The notes below the pieces were generated by a model, which was not told the origin of the DNA, did no database searches, and worked only from the letters and a program-made list of their open reading frames with translations. The translations under genes and the position numbers were made by a program. Source: Micromonospora sp. ALFpr18c (GTDB taxonomy: Bacteria > Actinomycetota > Actinomycetes > Mycobacteriales > Micromonosporaceae). From it: DNA of 40,644 nt. The stretch spans positions 1-40,644 of the forward strand of contig NZ_WBKR01000030.1 of the NCBI RefSeq assembly GCF_008868155.1, read 5' to 3'. This document shows, piece by piece, positions 36,973 through 40,644 of the stretch (within the stretch, counting starts at the first letter, position 1; each line of letters starts with the position of its first letter).

Positions 36973-39099
36973 TCAGCTGCCCACCGGGCCGCCGTCGAGA
37001 CGCCAGGTGACCACCACGCCGGGCTTGGCGTAGTCGCCGTCCGGCCAGTTCGAGGCCGGGTTCTCCACCGAGGCGCCGGTGATCTCACCCGGGTGCTGCA
37101 CCGCCACGAAGACCGAGCGGTTGTCGCCGGTGATGAACGGGCCGCAGGTCTCCGCGCCGATCGGCACGGTCAGGAACTGCTTGAGGTGACCGCGCTCCGG
37201 GCCCTCCACGGCGACCGCGAACAGGCCGTCGTTGCTGCCCAGCGCATTGCCGTCGGTGGAGATCCAGAGGTTGCCGGTGGCGTCGAAGGCGACGTTGTCC
37301 GGGCAGGAGATCGGGGAGACCTTGGTCTTGTCGTACCCGGCGAAGAAGGTCGACGGGTCGGTCGGGTCGCCGCAGACGATCGGCAGCGACCAGGCGAACG
37401 TCTCCGCCGCGTTGTCGTTGCGATCCTCGACCAGCTCGAGGATCTGCCCGTGCTTGTTGGCGATCCGCGGGTTGGCCTCGTCCGGCTTGGGGTTGCTGCC
37501 GACACCCCGGTTGGTGTTGTTGGTCAGCGCCACGTACACCTTGCCGGTGAGCTGGCTCGGCTCGACGTCCTCGGGGCGGTCCATCTTGGTCGCACCGACC
37601 TTGTCGCCGGCGAGCCGGGTGAAGGTGAGCACGTCCGCGGCGGTCATCCCGTCGACGAACGACCGGTTGCCGCTGACCAGCTTGATCCAGCGACCCCGGC
37701 CGTTGAAGGCGCCGTCGCTGGGCAGCTTGCCGGAGCCGTCGATCTCACCGGCGCTGGTCTGGTCCAGCTGCGCCACGTAGAGCGTGCCGGACTCCAGCAG
37801 GGTCAGGTTGTGCTTGCGGGCAGCCCAGGAGTTGCCCTTCATGAACTTCTTGTCCGAGACGAACTTGTACAGGTAGTCGAACCGCTCGTCGTCGCCCATG
37901 TACGCGACCACGTGCCCGTCCTTGGCGACGATCACGTTCGCGCCCTCGTGCTTGAACCGGCCCATCGCGGTGTGCTTGCGCGGGCGGCTCTCCGGGTCGA
38001 ACGGGTCGATCTCGACGATCCACCCGAACCGGTGCGCCTCGTTGGGGTGCTTGGCCAGGTCGAAGCGCTCGTCGGCGCGCTCCCACTTACGGCTGCCGCT
38101 GGGGTAGCGGCTGGCGGTGCTGATGCCGTAGCGGTCCAGCTTCGGCTTCAGCTCGGCGGGCGCGGCGTCGGCGCCGACGAAGTACTGGTTGAAGTTCTCC
38201 TCGCCGGAGAGCACCGTGCCCCACGGGGTCACGCCACCGGAGCAGTTGTTCAACGTGCCGACAACGGTACGACCCTTGGGGTCGGCGGCGGTCTTCAGCC
38301 ACGCCGAGCCGGCGGCCGGGCCGGTCAGGTCGAACTTGGTGCTCAGCGCGGTGACCCGCCGGTTGTACGGCCGAGGGCCCTTGCCGACCGGCTTCCACTG
38401 CCCGGTGCCGGCGACCCGCTCCAACTCCACCACGGACATGCCGTGCGCGGCCATGGCCGTGCGCAGCTGCTCCACGGAGAGCCCGTCGAGGCCCGGGAAG
38501 CCCGGGAACATCAGGTCCTCGTTGGTGTACTCGTGGTTGACCACGAGCAGCGCCCGGTTGCCGCGCTTGTCGAGCGGCAGCACACCCACGAAGTCGTTGT
38601 TGTAGCCGAACTGCTTGGACTGCGCGGCGGCGGTCTGGTGGTGCACGTTGAACTCCGGCGCGCCCGGCACCACCGGGTCACCCCACTTGATCACCACGGC
38701 GTGGTCGTAACCGTTCGGCACGACCAGGTTGTCCAGCTTGTTCGGCGGGATCGGCTTGAACGACAGGGCGCCGCTGCCGACACCGGTGCTGGGACGGCCG
38801 AAACCGAAGCCCTCCGGAACGTCCGGGGCGGCGGGGGCCGCCACGGCGGGGGCCGCGCCGGCCAGCGCGCCGGCCGCCGTACCGCCGAAACCGAGGACCA
38901 GCGCGCCGACCGCACCGGCCCGGACCACGCCGCGCCGCGAGACCTCCGCGTTCACCACGTCTCCGAAGTACGCGTTGTCGGACGTGTTCGGGACCGGGTG
39001 GTCGCAGGCGTTTCCGCAGCGGTAGAGACAGGTCATGGCGTCACGGGTGCCGTGGCGGTTGCCGGTCAACAAAGGGAGCAGCCGGGGACGGTCGCTCAT
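36973..39099 (-). CDS. phoX: PhoX-family alkaline phosphatase, Tat-exported
   Basis: PhoX enzymes are Ca/Fe-dependent secreted phosphatases that release phosphate from organic esters (DUF839 family). The 708-residue product has a long N-terminal region with CLYRCGNACDHP, then a twin-arginine signal SRRGVVRAGAVGALVLGFGG (54-73) ending near AAPAVAA. The mature domain holds NNDFVGVLPLDKRGNRALLVVNHEY, NNCSGGVTPWGTVLSGEENFNQYF, a beta-propeller region with WIVEIDPFDP, and SCPDNVAFDATGNLWISTDG. AGGAGG lies 8 nt before ATG 39099. PHO-box-like repeats upstream (39196-39267) indicate phosphate-starvation control. Confidence 0.9.
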   Translation of the reverse strand: MSDRPRLLPLLTGNRHGTRDAMTCLYRCGNACDHPVPNTSDNAYFGDVVNAEVSRRGVVRAGAVGALVLGFGGTAAGALAGAAPAVAAPAAPDVPEGFGFGRPSTGVGSGALSFKPIPPNKLDNLVVPNGYDHAVVIKWGDPVVPGAPEFNVHHQTAAAQSKQFGYNNDFVGVLPLDKRGNRALLVVNHEYTNEDLMFPGFPGLDGLSVEQLRTAMAAHGMSVVELERVAGTGQWKPVGKGPRPYNRRVTALSTKFDLTGPAAGSAWLKTAADPKGRTVVGTLNNCSGGVTPWGTVLSGEENFNQYFVGADAAPAELKPKLDRYGISTASRYPSGSRKWERADERFDLAKHPNEAHRFGWIVEIDPFDPESRPRKHTAMGRFKHEGANVIVAKDGHVVAYMGDDERFDYLYKFVSDKKFMKGNSWAARKHNLTLLESGTLYVAQLDQTSAGEIDGSGKLPSDGAFNGRGRWIKLVSGNRSFVDGMTAADVLTFTRLAGDKVGATKMDRPEDVEPSQLTGKVYVALTNNTNRGVGSNPKPDEANPRIANKHGQILELVEDRNDNAAETFAWSLPIVCGDPTDPSTFFAGYDKTKVSPISCPDNVAFDATGNLWISTDGNALGSNDGLFAVAVEGPERGHLKQFLTVPIGAETCGPFITGDNRSVFVAVQHPGEITGASVENPASNWPDGDYAKPGVVVTWRLDGGPVGS

Positions 39100-39195
39100 G
39101 GGAGTGGCCTCCTGGAAGTCGGTGGCGCGCCGGAGAAGGTCGACGGCGGGCGTACCAGCCGGACGCTAGGAGGACGCGGTGAGCGGTCGTCGGCC

Positions 39196-39267
39196 GCAAT
39201 GTGAACCAGGCATGAACACCTGTCCGGGTCCGCGCCGACCCGCAGCCGGTCTGACCTCGGTCTGAAC
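39196..39267 (-). promoter_or_regulatory. two PHO-box-like pairs upstream of phoX
   Basis: Read on the minus strand, GGTCA/GTTCA-type 11-bp units occur as two contiguous pairs: GTTCAGACCGA plus GGTCAGACCGG (39246-39267) and GTTCATGCCTG plus GTTCACATTGC (39196-39217). Streptomyces PhoP recognises tandem 11-bp units beginning G(G/T)TCA. The lower pair ends 27 nt before a possible -10 (TAGCGT, 39163-39168). Direction and distance fit activation of phoX. Confidence 0.55.
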
Positions 39268-39338
39268 CGTTCGGCGTCACCGCACGTATTCCCGGGCGAA
39301 CGCACCGCCGGACGCGCGCCGGAAGTGAGGAGAACGCC

Positions 39339-39854
39339 ATCAGCGACCACGACGCCCAACTGCTGCGCGCGCTGCACGACGAGCACGCGGAGGCGCTGTA
39401 CGCACACGCCCTGCGGCTGGTCAACGGCGACCGGCAACGCGCCGAGGATCTGGTGCAGGAGACGCTGCTGCGGGCCTGGCGGCACCCGGAGTCACTCGAC
39501 CCGCGGCGCGGTTCGGTCCGGGCCTGGCTCTTCACCACCGCCCGTAACCTGGCCATCGACGCCTGGCGTCGGCGATCCACGCGGGTCGGCGAGGTGTTCA
39601 CCGACGAGATGCCCGAGCCGCCCGAGGTCGTCGACGAGGCCGAACGCGCGGTGGAGGCGTGGACCGTCGCCGAGGCGTTGAACCGGCTCAGCCCGACCCA
39701 CCGGGAGGTCCTGGTCGAATGCTTCTACCAGGGACGGTCGGTGGCCGAGGCGGCGTCGCGGTTGGGCGTGCCACCGGGCACCGTGAAGTCCCGCACCCAC
39801 TACGCGCTGCGGTCTCTACGGTTGGTCCTGGCTGAGATGGGAGTGACGGGATGA
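39339..39854 (+). CDS. ECF sigma factor, with an apparent ATC start codon
   Basis: The 171-residue product is an ECF sigma-70: region 2 at about 8-78 (LLRALHDEHAEALYAHALRL, AEDLVQETLLRAWRHPESL, RAWLFTTARNLAIDAWR) and region 4 at about 117-165 (LSPTHREVLVECFYQGRSVA, GVPPGTVKSRTHYAL). The frame is open from 39255, but no ATG, GTG or TTG occurs before GTG 39453, which would delete most of region 2. ATC 39339 (ISDHDAQLL) lies 6 nt after AGGAG and gives a full-length protein, so it is the likely start. The stop overlaps the anti-sigma gene (ATGA), a typical cognate pair. Confidence 0.85.
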   Translation: MSDHDAQLLRALHDEHAEALYAHALRLVNGDRQRAEDLVQETLLRAWRHPESLDPRRGSVRAWLFTTARNLAIDAWRRRSTRVGEVFTDEMPEPPEVVDEAERAVEAWTVAEALNRLSPTHREVLVECFYQGRSVAEAASRLGVPPGTVKSRTHYALRSLRLVLAEMGVTG

Positions 39855-40570
39855 CCCGGTGCGAGTTCGCGCACGACGATGGCGCGTACGTGCTGGGTGC
39901 CCTGGCTCCCGCCGAGCGGGCCGCGTACGAGCGGCACCTCGCCGGCTGCGCCGAGTGCCGCGACGCGGTCGCCGAGATCGCCGTCCTGCCCGGACTGCTC
40001 GGCCGTCTCGACCCGGCCGGGCTGGAGCAGTTCCTGCCGCCGCCGACCGCACCCCGGGTGCCCGCGCTGCTGGAGGAGGCTCGGGCCCGGCGGCGCCGCG
40101 AGCGGTGGTCCAACCGCCGGGGGTACGCGGTGACCGGGCTGGTCGCCGCCGCGATGGCACTGGTGGTCGGTGCCGGCACCGCCACGGTGCTGCGAAACAC
40201 CCCGGGCACGACGCCCCTCCCGGGCGCGGTGGGGACGAGCCCCGGCCCGCGGGTGTCGATGGTCGCCATGCGACCGGTGGCCGCCGCTGGGCCGGTGCAC
40301 GCCGAGATCGGGCTGACCGGCACCGAGTGGGGCACCGAGGTGACCATGCGCTGCGGGTACGACCCGCGCACGAGCTACGGCAAGGCGTACCCGTTCCGGT
40401 TGGTGGCGCACGGCCCGAACGGCGCCAGTGAGCAGATCGGCTCGTGGCTCGCCGCGCCGGGCGACAGTCTCCAGTTCACCGGCGCCACGAGGTTCACCGA
40501 CGCCGAACTGGTCAGCGTGGAGCTGCAGAGAGCCGACGGCACCCCCATCCTGACCTACGCGGTCCCCTGA
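39851..40570 (+). CDS. anti-sigma factor with zinc finger, membrane-anchored
   Basis: The 239-residue protein has an N-terminal zinc-binding anti-sigma domain with H29, C33 and C36 (ERHLAGCAECRD, HxxxCxxC), a basic stretch (RARRRRERWSNRRG), one membrane helix (about 92-114) and an extracytoplasmic domain of about 120 residues (VHAEIGLTGTEWGTEVTMRC, ending LTYAVP). Its signal is unknown; the outside domain resembles a sensor rather than an enzyme. ATG 39851 overlaps the sigma stop, so the pair is translationally coupled. Confidence 0.88.
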   Translation: MTRCEFAHDDGAYVLGALAPAERAAYERHLAGCAECRDAVAEIAVLPGLLGRLDPAGLEQFLPPPTAPRVPALLEEARARRRRERWSNRRGYAVTGLVAAAMALVVGAGTATVLRNTPGTTPLPGAVGTSPGPRVSMVAMRPVAAAGPVHAEIGLTGTEWGTEVTMRCGYDPRTSYGKAYPFRLVAHGPNGASEQIGSWLAAPGDSLQFTGATRFTDAELVSVELQRADGTPILTYAVP

Positions 40571-40580
40571 CCCGCCCCGG

Positions 40581-40637
40581 TGATCATGAGGTTGGCGGGG
40601 CCTCGGGAGATCGACAACACCGTCAACCTCATGATCA
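40581..40637. repeat. inverted-repeat element with TGATCATGAGGTTG arms
   Basis: TGATCATGAGGTTG (40581-40594) and CAACCTCATGATCA (40624-40637) are perfectly complementary with 29 nt between, 10 nt after the anti-sigma stop. It could be a terminator, but the arm sequence and long loop look more like an interspersed intergenic repeat. Each arm also contains TGATCA, itself palindromic. Confidence 0.7.
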
Positions 40638-40644
40638 ACCAGGG

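Noticed and set aside
36700..39204. 834-codon plus-strand frame
   Set aside because: Antisense to phoX, whose Tat signal and DUF839 motifs are clear.

Overview
The window is high-GC actinobacterial DNA with strong G/C third-position bias, many GTG starts and ATGA/GTGA gene overlaps. The gene set fits a Micromonosporaceae chromosome, most likely Micromonospora or a close relative: mqnA and mqnC of the futalosine menaquinone route, an XRE/DUF5753 plus DUF397 pair, a 14-gene nuo operon, and LPxTG and PhoX proteins. The genus is inferred from gene content and style; I ran no database search.

Layout. 1-2760 is a decayed insertion zone. Remnants of three transposase families (IS1380-like, IS5-like, IS701-like), two copies of a ~77-bp direct repeat and one lower-GC orphan gene split an MFS transporter gene whose fragments are still readable at 499-628 and 2514-2762. 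2819-3670 is mqnA. 3748-5693 (minus) holds two tandem secreted or anchored paralogues of the serine beta-lactamase/DD-peptidase fold. 6066-9783 is a complete paaABCDE phenylacetyl-CoA epoxidase operon. 9827-11401 holds a small unknown gene divergent from an XRE/DUF5753 regulator and its DUF397 partner. 11602-12792 is mqnC. 13205-14428 is an LPxTG surface protein between two near-identical GNRA-loop hairpins. 14568-16991 holds menG, a small unknown gene and a menaquinone-reductase-like flavoprotein. 17125-33556 is nuoA-N in canonical order. 33647-34732 is a polyprenyl diphosphate synthase. 34708-36862 holds an MFS transporter divergent from an IclR regulator. 36973-39099 is a Tat-exported PhoX phosphatase. 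39339-40570 is an ECF sigma/anti-sigma pair. The window ends in an inverted-repeat element.

How it fits together. The centre of the window is a respiratory block: early (mqnA), middle (mqnC), tail-making (polyprenyl synthase), methylating (menG) and tail-reducing (menJ-like) steps of menaquinone synthesis surround complex I, which reduces that quinone. A Rex-like operator sits just upstream of the menJ-like gene, suggesting NADH/NAD+ control. Tandem 11-bp GTTCA-type repeats upstream of phoX look like PHO boxes for PhoP.

Most unusual observations: (1) all four operon gaps longer than 50 nt (paaB-C, nuoJ-K, nuoL-M, nuoM-N) are exactly bridged by 20-22-codon micro-ORFs that overlap the upstream stop and the downstream start, and two of these are copies of one 53-bp repeat; (2) the ECF sigma gene has no ATG/GTG/TTG start but an ATC codon six bases after a good ribosome-binding site; (3) the Rex-like site; (4) the PHO boxes; (5) the multi-IS decay of the MFS gene. 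No tRNA, rRNA, CRISPR array or secondary-metabolite cluster was seen.
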